From the NCBI GenBank assembly GCA_903909415.1, contig CAIVVS010000240.1, positions 1-41,910 of the forward strand: a stretch of 41,910 bases of DNA, written 5' to 3'. Positions 7,898-15,298 of the stretch are shown piece after piece. Each line of letters opens with the position of its first letter. Within the stretch, counting starts at the first letter, position 1. The notes below the pieces were generated by a model. It ran no database searches and was not told the origin of the DNA. It saw nothing but the letters and a program-made list of their open reading frames with translations. Position numbers and translations under genes: made by a program. This DNA is from an uncultured Pseudomonadota bacterium (GTDB taxonomy: Bacteria > Pseudomonadota > Gammaproteobacteria > Burkholderiales > SG8-39).

Positions 7898-8719
7898 TCA
7901 TGGCTGGCTCAACTGCGTGAATCCCAGGCCGCAGATCCACGCCGGGATCGGCTCGTAGCAGAAGCTGGAACCCCGGCAACCGGGCATCGCGGCCATCGCG
8001 ACGATCCAGTTCTTGATCTCCCAGGCCCCGTTGCCTGCCTGGTGGACCACGTCCTCATCCGCGAGCTCCACCAGTCCATTGATGTCGCCCTCGTCCACCA
8101 TCGCCATGACCCGCCGGTCAAACTCGACATTCACCTTGCCCATGTCCGCCATGCCGACCCAATGGCTGATCCCTCCGGTGCCCAGCACGACCACCCTTTC
8201 GTCGCCGGGCCAGGCCCGGATGGCGTCGCCGATCATGCTGCCCAGCTCGAGGCACCGGCTGGAGCGCACCAGCGGCGTCATGCCCGAGGAGATGTACACC
8301 GGGATCACCCGCGTGGACTCCGGCAGGGCCAGGTGCGAAGGGATCATCACCGAATGGTCCAGCGACAATGTCTTGGCGACGGACCAGTCGAAGCCATGCC
8401 GGAACCCGTAGTCCATGATGTGCGTCGCAAGCGCGGAGTTGGTGCTGAGGGCCCGACGGGGAATGCGCAGCCACGGTTCGATCGGCCCTTCCACGTCGCC
8501 GATGCCGATCAGGATGCTGGGTTGGCAGCCGGTGCCGAACATGGCGAAATGGTCGTCACCGATGACCACGGCCGTGTCCGCCTGCATTGCGGCCACTGCG
8601 GCCTTGACCCGCTCGAACGCGGCGAACACATTCGCCGCCTGGCCCGCATCGGCGGCCTCGGTGGCGCCCGTGATCAGCGGGTCGTGCGGCACGCAGAACC
8701 CACCCACTATGCTTGCCAT
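7898..8719 (-). CDS. LigB-type extradiol ring-cleavage dioxygenase (catalytic subunit)
   Basis: This 273-residue type II (LigB superfamily) extradiol dioxygenase carries the expected non-haem Fe(II) ligands: His12 (CVPHDPL), His57 (GDDHFAMF) and Glu234 (AWEIKNWIV). The catalytic histidines are His122 (LDHSVMIP) and His186 (GTGGISHW). The length matches the protocatechuate 4,5-dioxygenase beta subunit. Enzymes of this type open a catechol ring next to the two hydroxyls. It is the first gene of the module 1 minus-strand operon. The LigA-like partner at 8797 is encoded divergently, which is unusual because ligA and ligB are normally adjacent and co-directional. No second ring-cleavage dioxygenase of the catechol type is visible, so this one probably serves both modules. 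Confidence 0.92.
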   Translation of the reverse strand: MASIVGGFCVPHDPLITGATEAADAGQAANVFAAFERVKAAVAAMQADTAVVIGDDHFAMFGTGCQPSILIGIGDVEGPIEPWLRIPRRALSTNSALATHIMDYGFRHGFDWSVAKTLSLDHSVMIPSHLALPESTRVIPVYISSGMTPLVRSSRCLELGSMIGDAIRAWPGDERVVVLGTGGISHWVGMADMGKVNVEFDRRVMAMVDEGDINGLVELADEDVVHQAGNGAWEIKNWIVAMAAMPGCRGSSFCYEPIPAWICGLGFTQLSQP

Positions 8720-8796
8720 GGCCGCACCTTCCTGCCGACCGGTGACCGGAGGTACACTCCGGCGAAGTTGTCTGGCGACGACGTTCCGCCCCCACC

Positions 8797-9078
8797 ATGA
8801 TCCGAAGCGAGGCGCCTGTGAGCATCCACATGATCGAGAAAGCGCTGTTCGACATCGCCGCAGGTCCGGGCAACACCGCGGAGTACAAGCGCGACCCGGC
8901 TGCCTTCCTCAAGCGCTATGCGCTCACCGACGAGGAAACCGCGCTGATCCGCGACCTTGACGTGCGGGAGATCATCGCCCGCGACGCCAATGCCATGCTC
9001 GCCATGCGCGCCTTTTCCTGCATCGAGGGACGTGACCGCATGCCGGAATACATGCGGCGGTTGAATACCCCGGCCTGA
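8797..9078 (+). CDS. LigA-like small subunit of extradiol dioxygenase
   Basis: This is an all-helical protein of 93 residues from ATG 8797, or 86 from GTG 8818. The GTG has GCGAGG about five bases upstream and is arguably the better start. The pattern ALFDIA, YKRDPAAFLKRYALTDEE and ALIRDLDVREII matches the LigA alpha subunit of protocatechuate 4,5-dioxygenase, which caps the active site of LigB. It is the only plus-strand gene between the two minus-strand modules: divergent from the LigB-like gene (77-base gap) and ending 14 bases from the stop of the convergent hydratase-aldolase. Partnership with the neighbouring LigB-like subunit is inferred from family and position. Confidence 0.88.
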   Translation: MIRSEAPVSIHMIEKALFDIAAGPGNTAEYKRDPAAFLKRYALTDEETALIRDLDVREIIARDANAMLAMRAFSCIEGRDRMPEYMRRLNTPA

Positions 9079-9092
9079 TCCGATCGGGGCCC

Positions 9093-10085
9093 TCATTTCC
9101 CGAGGACCTTCTTCTCGAGCGTGGCCCACATCTTCCCGGCCTGCTGCGCGCCCTCGAGGTAACCCTCGGGAGCAATCTGGTAGGGCCGCCTGCACGGGCC
9201 TGCCTTCATCCAGCCGGCCGCGTCGACCCGCGCCTTTTCGAGCGCGATGTTGTACTTGGCGAACTCGGCGTAGTTGCCGCCCGGAAACAGCGGGGCGAGC
9301 GCCGCCTTGATGTCATGGGTCAGCGCCTTCGCGCCGGACCAGTCGCCGCTCGCCTTGGCCGCCCGGACTTCGTCCCGGAGCCTGGTGGCCACCGCCGGCC
9401 CGCAGGCGGCACCGCTGCTCCAGAACCCGGTGCAGTTCTCCGGATCGATGCGCGCCGCCGCATAGTGGTCGCCGTCGGTGGTGAGGAACCGGATGCGGCC
9501 CTTGGTGAGGCGCAGGTCGGTGAACAGTTGCGCTATGTTCAAGTACTTCGCCGCCACGACCTGGGGTATCTCCGCGACCTGCGCCCAGAACGGCCGCGGA
9601 AACTCGAACTTGAATGCCTCGGGGTTCGCGTAGACGCAGATCGCCATCTCCGGGCAGGCCTGGGCCACGTCGCGGTAGAACTGGACGGCGTTCGCCGTGT
9701 CGAGCTTGCACCACATCGGCAGACCCAGCATGGTTCCGTCCACGCCGAGGTCATGCGCCGCGCGCGTCTGCCGCACCACTTCCGCCGTGCCCATGGCGGT
9801 GGTTCCGCCGAAATAGGGGACACGCCCCCGCACCGTCTCGGCGACCGTCGCCATGAAGGCACGCTTCTCGTCCCACGACAGGGTCGCCCCCTCGCCCAGG
9901 GTACCGAGGGTGAGGATGCCGTCGACTCCCGATTGCACCAGCGCCTCGGCAACCCTGGCCGCCTCGTCCAGGTCGACGGTATCGACGGCGTCCAGGTCCG
10001 AAGCGTTGGCCCGGGACGGCGTCGGGATGATGGCCCACGCGCCGGCAACCTCTTCGACCCGGACGCGATTCTTCCTGCGTGTCAT
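9093..10085 (-). CDS. NahE-like hydratase-aldolase, DHDPS/NanA superfamily (module 2)
   Basis: This 330-residue paralogue of the 6144-7148 protein is co-linear with it without gaps through the active site. It has GTLGEG at 61-66, Tyr152 (CVYANP) and Schiff-base Lys180 (VVAAKYLN). The segments [23 protein letters not shown] and [18 protein letters not shown] are very close to NahE/PhdJ enzymes. The expected reaction is hydration and retro-aldol cleavage of an aromatic alpha-keto acid to an aldehyde and pyruvate. It is the last gene of the module 2 operon, 45 bases after the TctC gene. Divergence around residues 101-111 and after the active-site Lys leaves room for different substrate preferences in the two copies. 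Confidence 0.92.
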   Translation of the reverse strand: MTRRKNRVRVEEVAGAWAIIPTPSRANASDLDAVDTVDLDEAARVAEALVQSGVDGILTLGTLGEGATLSWDEKRAFMATVAETVRGRVPYFGGTTAMGTAEVVRQTRAAHDLGVDGTMLGLPMWCKLDTANAVQFYRDVAQACPEMAICVYANPEAFKFEFPRPFWAQVAEIPQVVAAKYLNIAQLFTDLRLTKGRIRFLTTDGDHYAAARIDPENCTGFWSSGAACGPAVATRLRDEVRAAKASGDWSGAKALTHDIKAALAPLFPGGNYAEFAKYNIALEKARVDAAGWMKAGPCRRPYQIAPEGYLEGAQQAGKMWATLEKKVLGK

Positions 10086-10130
10086 GTGCGATGCTCCCCT
10101 GCATTGGGCGCCGGCGGCGCCGGGTTTCGG

Positions 10131-11141
10131 TCAATCGGATGTGATCTTCGCGTCCTTGATCACCTTGGCCCAGCGCACGACCTCGCTGCGGATCAGTTCC
10201 CCGAACTCCGCAGGCGTGGTAGGGCGCGGCTCCAGGCCCGCCGTCAACAGGCGGTCGCGGGTTTCGGGACTTTCAAGGATGGCCACCAGATGCGCATTGA
10301 GCTGGTTGATGACCTCCGGCGGCGTGCGGGCGGGCGCCACGATGCCGAACCAGCTCGGGACCACGAAGCCGGGAAGTCCGGACTCCCCGATGGTGGGGAT
10401 GTCGGGCGCCACCTGAGAACGTCGCGTGTCCATCGTGCCGATGGCGCGTATCTGTCCGGCCTTGATGAACCCGCGCGTCGAGGCCACATCGATGATGGCA
10501 AGCGGGATCTGGCCGCCCACCAGGTCGTTCGCCGCAGGGTTGGTCCCCTTGTACGGCACGTGGTTGAGGTCGAGGTCGGCCATGATGTTCAGCAGGGCCC
10601 CGGCCAGGTGCATGGCCGTGCCCGAGCCGCCGGAACCGAAACTGAGCTGCTTCGGCCGGGCCTTCGCGTAGGCGATCAGTTCGCGGATGTCGCGCGGGGG
10701 AAACGCATTGCTCGCCACCAGGATCAGCGGGTTGCTGGCGACGTTCGTGACGGGAGCGAAATCCCGGAGCGTGTTGTAGGGCAGGTTTGCCTGCAACGTT
10801 CCCGCGATGGTCATCGCCCCCGACACGCCGAAGCCGAACGTATGGCTGTCCGGTGCAGACTTGGCGATGGCATCGAGCCCGACGATGCCGCCTGCGCCCG
10901 ATCGGTTGTCCACCACCACCGGTTGGCCCACGCGCTCGGACAGCCTCGGCGCAATGAAACGTGCAGTGATGTCCGTGCTTCCACCGGCGGGAAAGCCGAC
11001 CATGAACCGCAACGGCTTGTTCGGGTAGCCCTGCGCGTGCGCCGGCAGGATGGCAGCCGGCAACGCAGCGCAAAGCACCAATGCTGCAAGAGACCCGGCA
11101 AGATGCCGCGACGGCACGCGCCTCGATAGCGAATCCTTCAT
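10131..11141 (-). CDS. TctC/Bug-family tripartite tricarboxylate transporter substrate-binding protein (module 2)
   Basis: This 336-residue secreted protein starts at ATG 11141, with a strong AGGAGGAG upstream; the frame remains open upstream but those codons are not needed. It has a basic N-terminus, a hydrophobic core and a likely signal cleavage after PAHAQ (about residue 37). Family features follow in order: YPNKPLRFMVGFPAGG, PVVVDNRSGAGG, LNHVPYKGTNPAA and IGESGLPGF. It lies between the oxygenase beta gene (58-base gap) and the hydratase-aldolase gene, so it is likely the periplasmic receptor for the module 2 substrate. No TctAB membrane partner is present. Confidence 0.93.
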   Translation of the reverse strand: MKDSLSRRVPSRHLAGSLAALVLCAALPAAILPAHAQGYPNKPLRFMVGFPAGGSTDITARFIAPRLSERVGQPVVVDNRSGAGGIVGLDAIAKSAPDSHTFGFGVSGAMTIAGTLQANLPYNTLRDFAPVTNVASNPLILVASNAFPPRDIRELIAYAKARPKQLSFGSGGSGTAMHLAGALLNIMADLDLNHVPYKGTNPAANDLVGGQIPLAIIDVASTRGFIKAGQIRAIGTMDTRRSQVAPDIPTIGESGLPGFVVPSWFGIVAPARTPPEVINQLNAHLVAILESPETRDRLLTAGLEPRPTTPAEFGELIRSEVVRWAKVIKDAKITSD

Positions 11142-11199
11142 CGCACTCCTCCTATACATTGCCTCGTTGTCCCCGTCTTGCCGAAACCCGCCACCCGCG

Positions 11200-11691
11200 C
11201 TATATGGAGTAGATGTCCAGCGGAGTGCCAATGGCGTCGTTCAACAGCAGGGTCTTCTTCTTTTCTATGCGCCAAGCCCCGGCGCCGGGAACCAACTGGT
11301 ACTCGTAGGTGCCGTAGAACTGGGTGGTACGGCCCTCCTTGTAGGAGAGCACCTGCCAGTTCGCCTCGACGTCAGCCCGGCCATCGGGCCGGAACGTGGA
11401 CTGGACGTTGCTCACGAAATGGCAGGTCCTGGGCAGTGGATTCGCCGCGGACGACAGGCCGGTGCGGATCCGGAAGATCCGGTCTTCGAGGCCGGACCTG
11501 CTGTTGTAGTAGATGAGCGAGACGTCCAGGTTCGGGTCCCTGGTCGATTCGTGCTCCGAGTCCCAGGCCGGTACCCAGTACTCCGCATCGCGGACGTACA
11601 AGTCGAGCCAGCCATCCCAGTCCTTGCGGTCCAGGAGCCGTGCCTCCAGCATCAGGAAGTCCTGCACGGATTCACGGCGTGGGTCGCTCAT
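11200..11691 (-). CDS. Aromatic-ring-hydroxylating dioxygenase, beta subunit (module 2)
   Basis: This 163-residue NTF2-fold small subunit shares the same landmarks as the module 1 copy: LYVRDAEYWVPAWDSEHES, SLIYYNSRSGLEDRIFRIRTG, and the closing strand WRIEKKKTLLLNDAIG. Its start ATG overlaps the stop of the alpha subunit by four bases (ATGA), consistent with translational coupling and equal stoichiometry. Its role is structural support of the alpha3-beta3 oxygenase. The resemblance to BenB/TphA3-type subunits fits a carboxylated aromatic substrate, as for its partner. Confidence 0.95.
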   Translation of the reverse strand: MSDPRRESVQDFLMLEARLLDRKDWDGWLDLYVRDAEYWVPAWDSEHESTRDPNLDVSLIYYNSRSGLEDRIFRIRTGLSSAANPLPRTCHFVSNVQSTFRPDGRADVEANWQVLSYKEGRTTQFYGTYEYQLVPGAGAWRIEKKKTLLLNDAIGTPLDIYSI

Positions 11692-13058
11692 GCGCCGCCC
11701 CCTTCGCCGGTTCCGCCAGTTCCGCCGGCTGCCGCACCCGCGGACATCAGCGCCACCCAGTTGCGGTACTTGCCGACATACAGGCCCTCATCCTCGACCC
11801 AGGTGCCGCTGGAGCGCGGGTGTATTCCCAGTTCGTCCGAGAACCGGTTCCCGCCAGCCACCTGGTGGGCTGCACCGCGGCTGAGGTCGCTCCATCGCGT
11901 GGCCCTTGCAGCGAAACCCTGCTGCGACGCCGCGAACTCCGACAGGTCGTCCGGCGTCGCCATGCCGGAGGGGTTGAAGAAGTCCTCGTAGGCGCGCAGC
12001 CGCTTGCGACGCTGTTCGGGCGCCTCGCCGACGGGAGCGAGCGCGAAGCTGCGGATCTCCGTGCGGTCGACCTCGACGGGCCGGATCACCCTGATCTGCG
12101 TGCTCATCTGGTCCATGAGCAGGAGGTTGGGGAAGATGAGCACGTTGCGAAGCCGGCCGACCGCCCACTTCATGCGCGCCTCGCCCATGCGCGCGGCGAT
12201 GTTCCCGCGGTCGGCATAGTTGAAGCGGTCCTGGGGATTGCTCCAGTCGCGCCAGATCAGGATGTGGCCGTGCCCCAGGTCGAAGTAGCCACCGCTGACT
12301 TCATCCGGATCGTGGTGCAGTTGCATCGTCCGGGTCTTGTCCCCGGCCGCGTCCGACTTGAGCCGGTTCTGCACCGTGGACGCATAGTTCGCGTGCACCG
12401 TGTTCGCATGGTAGGAGTCGACGCCATTCTCGGCCTGCAGTTTCCAGTTGCCGTCATATCCATAGGTGCACGAGCCCCGCAGCACCTCCCAGCCGGTCTC
12501 GGACTGGTCGACCAGCAGGTCGATGAACACCGCGGCGTCGCCCAGGTAGTCCTTGAGCGATCCGGCGCCCGGATTCAGGCTGCCGAAGATGAAGCCACGG
12601 TAGGTTTCCAGCTTGGCGAGCGGCGTCAGGCCCAGTTGACCCTTGTCGAAGGACGGTGGATAGGCACCGGTCGCCTCGTCCTTCACGGACAACAGCGCAC
12701 CCGCCGACGTGAACACCCAGCCGTGATAGGGACAGCGCAGCAGCTTGGCATTCCCCTTGGCAGTGCGGCTCAGCTTGGCGCCGCGATGGGTGCAGGCATT
12801 GAGGAACGCACGGATGGTGCCCCCCTGGTCCCGGGTGACGATCACCGGCTGCCTGCCCACGTGGGTGGAGAAGAAGTCGTTCGGCTTGGGCAACTGGCTT
12901 TCATGGGCAAGGAACACCCAAACCGTCTCCCAGATGCTGGAGATCTCCCTGGCGAACAGGTCCGGGTCCGAGTACACGCCCCGGTCCAGCCGGCAGAGTC
13001 CATCCGCACTGATCCGGAGCAGGTCGGCGATGCCGGGTTCGGCGCGCTGGTCACTCAT
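11688..13058 (-). CDS. Aromatic-ring-hydroxylating dioxygenase, alpha subunit, benzoate-dioxygenase-like (module 2)
   Basis: This 456-residue oxygenase large subunit has Rieske ligands Cys89/His91 (CTHRG) and Cys109/His112 (CPYHGW). The catalytic iron site is formed by Asp214, His217 and His222 (VDSYHANTVHANY), with a third carboxylate in GMATPDDL. LKQ-like linker segments and LIFPNLLLMDQMSTQIRVIRP resemble BenA/AntA. Compared with the module 1 copy, the residue after the bridging Asp is Ser instead of Gly and the loop behind the iron site differs, so a different ring system or regiochemistry is likely. It overlaps the upstream Rieske ferredoxin gene and the downstream beta gene by 4 bases each. 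The last 20 residues are Gly/Thr-rich. Confidence 0.95.
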   Translation of the reverse strand: MSDQRAEPGIADLLRISADGLCRLDRGVYSDPDLFAREISSIWETVWVFLAHESQLPKPNDFFSTHVGRQPVIVTRDQGGTIRAFLNACTHRGAKLSRTAKGNAKLLRCPYHGWVFTSAGALLSVKDEATGAYPPSFDKGQLGLTPLAKLETYRGFIFGSLNPGAGSLKDYLGDAAVFIDLLVDQSETGWEVLRGSCTYGYDGNWKLQAENGVDSYHANTVHANYASTVQNRLKSDAAGDKTRTMQLHHDPDEVSGGYFDLGHGHILIWRDWSNPQDRFNYADRGNIAARMGEARMKWAVGRLRNVLIFPNLLLMDQMSTQIRVIRPVEVDRTEIRSFALAPVGEAPEQRRKRLRAYEDFFNPSGMATPDDLSEFAASQQGFAARATRWSDLSRGAAHQVAGGNRFSDELGIHPRSSGTWVEDEGLYVGKYRNWVALMSAGAAAGGTGGTGEGGGA

Positions 13059-13384
13059 GGGAACAGCACCACCTGGTCGTCATGCACCTCGATAAGGTAT
13101 TCGCGCAGGCGGCTTCCCTCGGGATAGATGCTGCAGCCGCTGGCGGCCGAAAAAGTCCATTGGTGCGCCCCGCAGGCCAGGACCATGCCGTCGAACTCGC
13201 CGAATCCGAGCGATATGCCTTCGTGCGGACAGGCTGCGTCGTAGGCGCGGGGCGAGCCCCCACGGGGCCACAACACGATGACTTCCGCGCCATCGAGTTC
13301 GAACACCGCCATGCCGCCCTCCACCAGGTCGCCCAGCGCGCAAAGCCTTTTCGCGGACGAGGACACGGATGCCCCCGCGGTCAT
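13055..13384 (-). CDS. Rieske [2Fe-2S] ferredoxin for ring-hydroxylating dioxygenase
   Basis: This 109-residue soluble Rieske protein starts at ATG 13384, which overlaps the upstream isomerase stop as ATGA. The cluster ligands are Cys52/His54 (CPHEG) and Cys71/His74 (CGAHQW) with 16 residues between the pairs, and the usual beta-strand LIEVHDDQVVLFP closes the domain. Such ferredoxins carry electrons from a flavin reductase to the oxygenase alpha subunit in three-component systems. BenA-like oxygenases usually use a single fused reductase instead, so a ferredoxin here is an unusual pairing. No reductase gene is in the window, and the protein may serve both oxygenases. Confidence 0.92.
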   Translation of the reverse strand: MTAGASVSSSAKRLCALGDLVEGGMAVFELDGAEVIVLWPRGGSPRAYDAACPHEGISLGFGEFDGMVLACGAHQWTFSAASGCSIYPEGSRLREYLIEVHDDQVVLFP

Positions 13385-13989
13385 GACCTGCCTCCTGATG
13401 AACTCGCCGCCAGGTGCTCCTCGAGGAAATCGAGGCGGTCGTTGCCCCACCACATCTCGCCGCCGACCAGCATCGATGGCACGCCGAAGACGCCGAGGCC
13501 CTCTGCGCGATCGATGACCGCGCGATACCGGGACTGCGCGGCCTCGCACCCGGTCCAGGCAAGGAACCCGGCCGCATCCCACCCCATGCGATGCGCCACC
13601 TCCTCGGCCAGTGCCGGGGCGGCCATGTCCCCGCCCTGCCCCCACACCAGGTCCCAGGCAACCTGGACATACTGCCGCGCGCAATCGCGGTCGATCGCAT
13701 AGAAAGTGCCGCAGTTCAGCTGGTCCGAGCCGTACCCCGCGGGAGGCACGAGGCTTACCCCGTAACGCCGGGCCCAGCGCTGCATGTCCACGCGCAGGTG
13801 CTTCAGTTTTGCCGGGATCTCCCGGTTGGCGGGCCCGGTGTTGCCAGCGGCCAGCTTGAGCCGGCGCAAGTCAACGGGCAGGTACTCGAGGGAATGTCGG
13901 TAGCGATCGGCCAGCGCCAACAGCCGCCCATGCGCCAGATAGGCGTACGGGCTCATGAAATCGAAGTAGAACTGGATGGTATGGGACAT
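13381..13989 (-). CDS. 2-hydroxychromene-2-carboxylate isomerase-like protein, DsbA/GST-kappa family (module 2)
   Basis: This 202-residue thioredoxin-fold protein starts at ATG 13989, with GGAGG directly before it. FDFMSPYAYL at 9-18 gives catalytic Ser13, and GVFGVPSMLVGGEMWWGNDRLDFL near the C-terminus is the family hallmark. It is shorter than the module 1 copy because it lacks that protein's N-terminal extension. It is the first gene of module 2, overlapping the ferredoxin gene by 4 bases, and lies divergent from the LysR gene across about 200 bases. The expected role is glutathione-dependent isomerisation of a chromene-type ring-cleavage product before aldol cleavage. Confidence 0.9.
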   Translation of the reverse strand: MSHTIQFYFDFMSPYAYLAHGRLLALADRYRHSLEYLPVDLRRLKLAAGNTGPANREIPAKLKHLRVDMQRWARRYGVSLVPPAGYGSDQLNCGTFYAIDRDCARQYVQVAWDLVWGQGGDMAAPALAEEVAHRMGWDAAGFLAWTGCEAAQSRYRAVIDRAEGLGVFGVPSMLVGGEMWWGNDRLDFLEEHLAASSSGGRS

Positions 13990-14127
13990 GCCTCCGCGAA
14001 TACAGGGCGAGGGAAACCGCCCCCCCTCCAACCCGGGATTCCGCCTCCTCCGTGAATAGGCCACCGGACTCTAGGATCAAGGGTGGACAGGAGCAAGGAA
14101 CGAAAGATCATCGGGCCATGCCTGCTG

Positions 14128-14150
14128 GTTATAGACTTGCACGATCCGCA
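14128..14150 (-). promoter_or_regulatory. Candidate LysR box and -10 element for the module 2 operon
   Basis: In the divergent intergenic region, plus-strand 14138-14150 reads TGC-N7-GCA, an interrupted dyad fitting the T-N11-A LysR box. Directly beside it, the minus strand reads TATAAC (14133 to 14128), five of six matches to a -10 hexamer, pointing toward the isomerase gene. No good -35 exists at the right distance, as expected for an activator-dependent promoter. This is weak evidence: short dyads occur by chance. Confidence 0.3.
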
Positions 14151-14189
14151 TCCCTTCCCTGATCGCCTCCCAGCGGAGCCGGAAACGCC

Positions 14190-15152
14190 ATGACACTGCA
14201 ACAGCTGCGCTACCTGTGCGCCATCGCCGACAACGGATTCAGCATCTCGCGCGCGGCACGCGCGCTCCACACCTCGCAACCGGGAATCAGCAGGCAGATC
14301 CGGCAACTGGAGTCACAGTTGGGCGCGACCCTTTTGCTGCGGCGCGATGGAAGGATCTCGGGGCTGAGCGAAAGCGGACTGCGGGTGTTCGAGATCGCCC
14401 GCCGCATCCTCAAGGATTCGGACAGCCTCAAGACGGTGGGGGACGATTTCACGCTCGAGGACAGCGGTACGCTGACGATCGCCACCATGCACCTCTATGC
14501 CCGCGCGCTGCTGGTACCCGCCATAGCGGAGTTCCGGCAGCGCCATCCCACGGTCGACATCGACCTGCGCCAGGACACGCCCGGACGGATCTTCGACATG
14601 GTGTACTCGGGCGAGGCGGACATCGGCGTAGTGACTTCGCGGCAGAATGAGGCAGCCTCGCAGGCCCTGCTGGAAATACCGTGCCGCACCATGCCACGCG
14701 TGCTGATCACGCCGCGCAAGCATCCCCTGACCCGCAAGCGCGCGATCTCGCTGCAGGACATCGGGCAATACCCGCTCATCGCGTTCGACGCGCTCCTCGC
14801 GGGAGGGTGGGCCCTGAAGCGAGCATTCCAGAGCCAGAAGATCGAGATGAAGATCTCGATGCGCGCCATGGATGCAACCGTGATCAAGATGCTGGTCGAA
14901 GCGGGCATGGGCATCTCCGTGCTGCCTTCGATCGCCCACGACAGCAAACGCGACCGGCGACTGGCGGCAATCGACGTCAGCCACCTGTTCGGCGTATCGG
15001 TGATGACCGTTCTGGTCGATCCCCACAGGCAGCTGCGGCGCTATGCCTACGACTTCATCCAGCGCCTGGCGCCGGGCTGGGACCGGGAGCGTGTCGAGAG
15101 GGAACAGGCAGACCGCACCGCGCGCCATCCCGGCCTTGCGCAGGACTCCTGA
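14190..15152 (+). CDS. LysR-type transcriptional regulator, CysB-like subgroup
   Basis: This 320-residue regulator has an N-terminal winged helix-turn-helix (residues 1-60: LQQLRYLCAI, ARALHTSQPGISRQIRQLE) and a periplasmic-binding-like effector domain (about 90-295). The QLRYL opening and TSQPGISRQIRQLESQLG are typical of the CysB/Cbl branch, some members of which control sulfur or aromatic-acid genes. It is divergent from the first gene of module 2, the classical arrangement for a LysR protein that activates its neighbour. The effector is probably the module's substrate or an intermediate, by inference. ATG 14190 has GGAG upstream. The last 25 residues are charged and probably disordered. 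Confidence 0.93.
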   Translation: MTLQQLRYLCAIADNGFSISRAARALHTSQPGISRQIRQLESQLGATLLLRRDGRISGLSESGLRVFEIARRILKDSDSLKTVGDDFTLEDSGTLTIATMHLYARALLVPAIAEFRQRHPTVDIDLRQDTPGRIFDMVYSGEADIGVVTSRQNEAASQALLEIPCRTMPRVLITPRKHPLTRKRAISLQDIGQYPLIAFDALLAGGWALKRAFQSQKIEMKISMRAMDATVIKMLVEAGMGISVLPSIAHDSKRDRRLAAIDVSHLFGVSVMTVLVDPHRQLRRYAYDFIQRLAPGWDRERVEREQADRTARHPGLAQDS

Positions 15153-15298
15153 GCGGGGTTTCGCCGGACCCATGCCCAGGCCGCCGGACGTTCACGGATA
15201 CAATCCGGCGCTGAATCGCCAACGACACCGTTGCGCGCAACCGGCGGACCGACACCACATCGGCGGTGCGGCCGGGTTCCGCGCGCGGCCAGGACCCC

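Noticed and set aside
8720..8796. Bidirectional promoter between the LigB-like and LigA-like genes
   Set aside because: The geometry requires one, and TACACT near 8753 is suggestive, but no paired hexamers could be identified on either strand.
15199..15204. TACAAT as a promoter for the alpha/beta hydrolase gene
   Set aside because: It resembles a -10 but no -35 is found at 16-18 bases and it is about 95 bases from the start; not strong enough to list as a feature.
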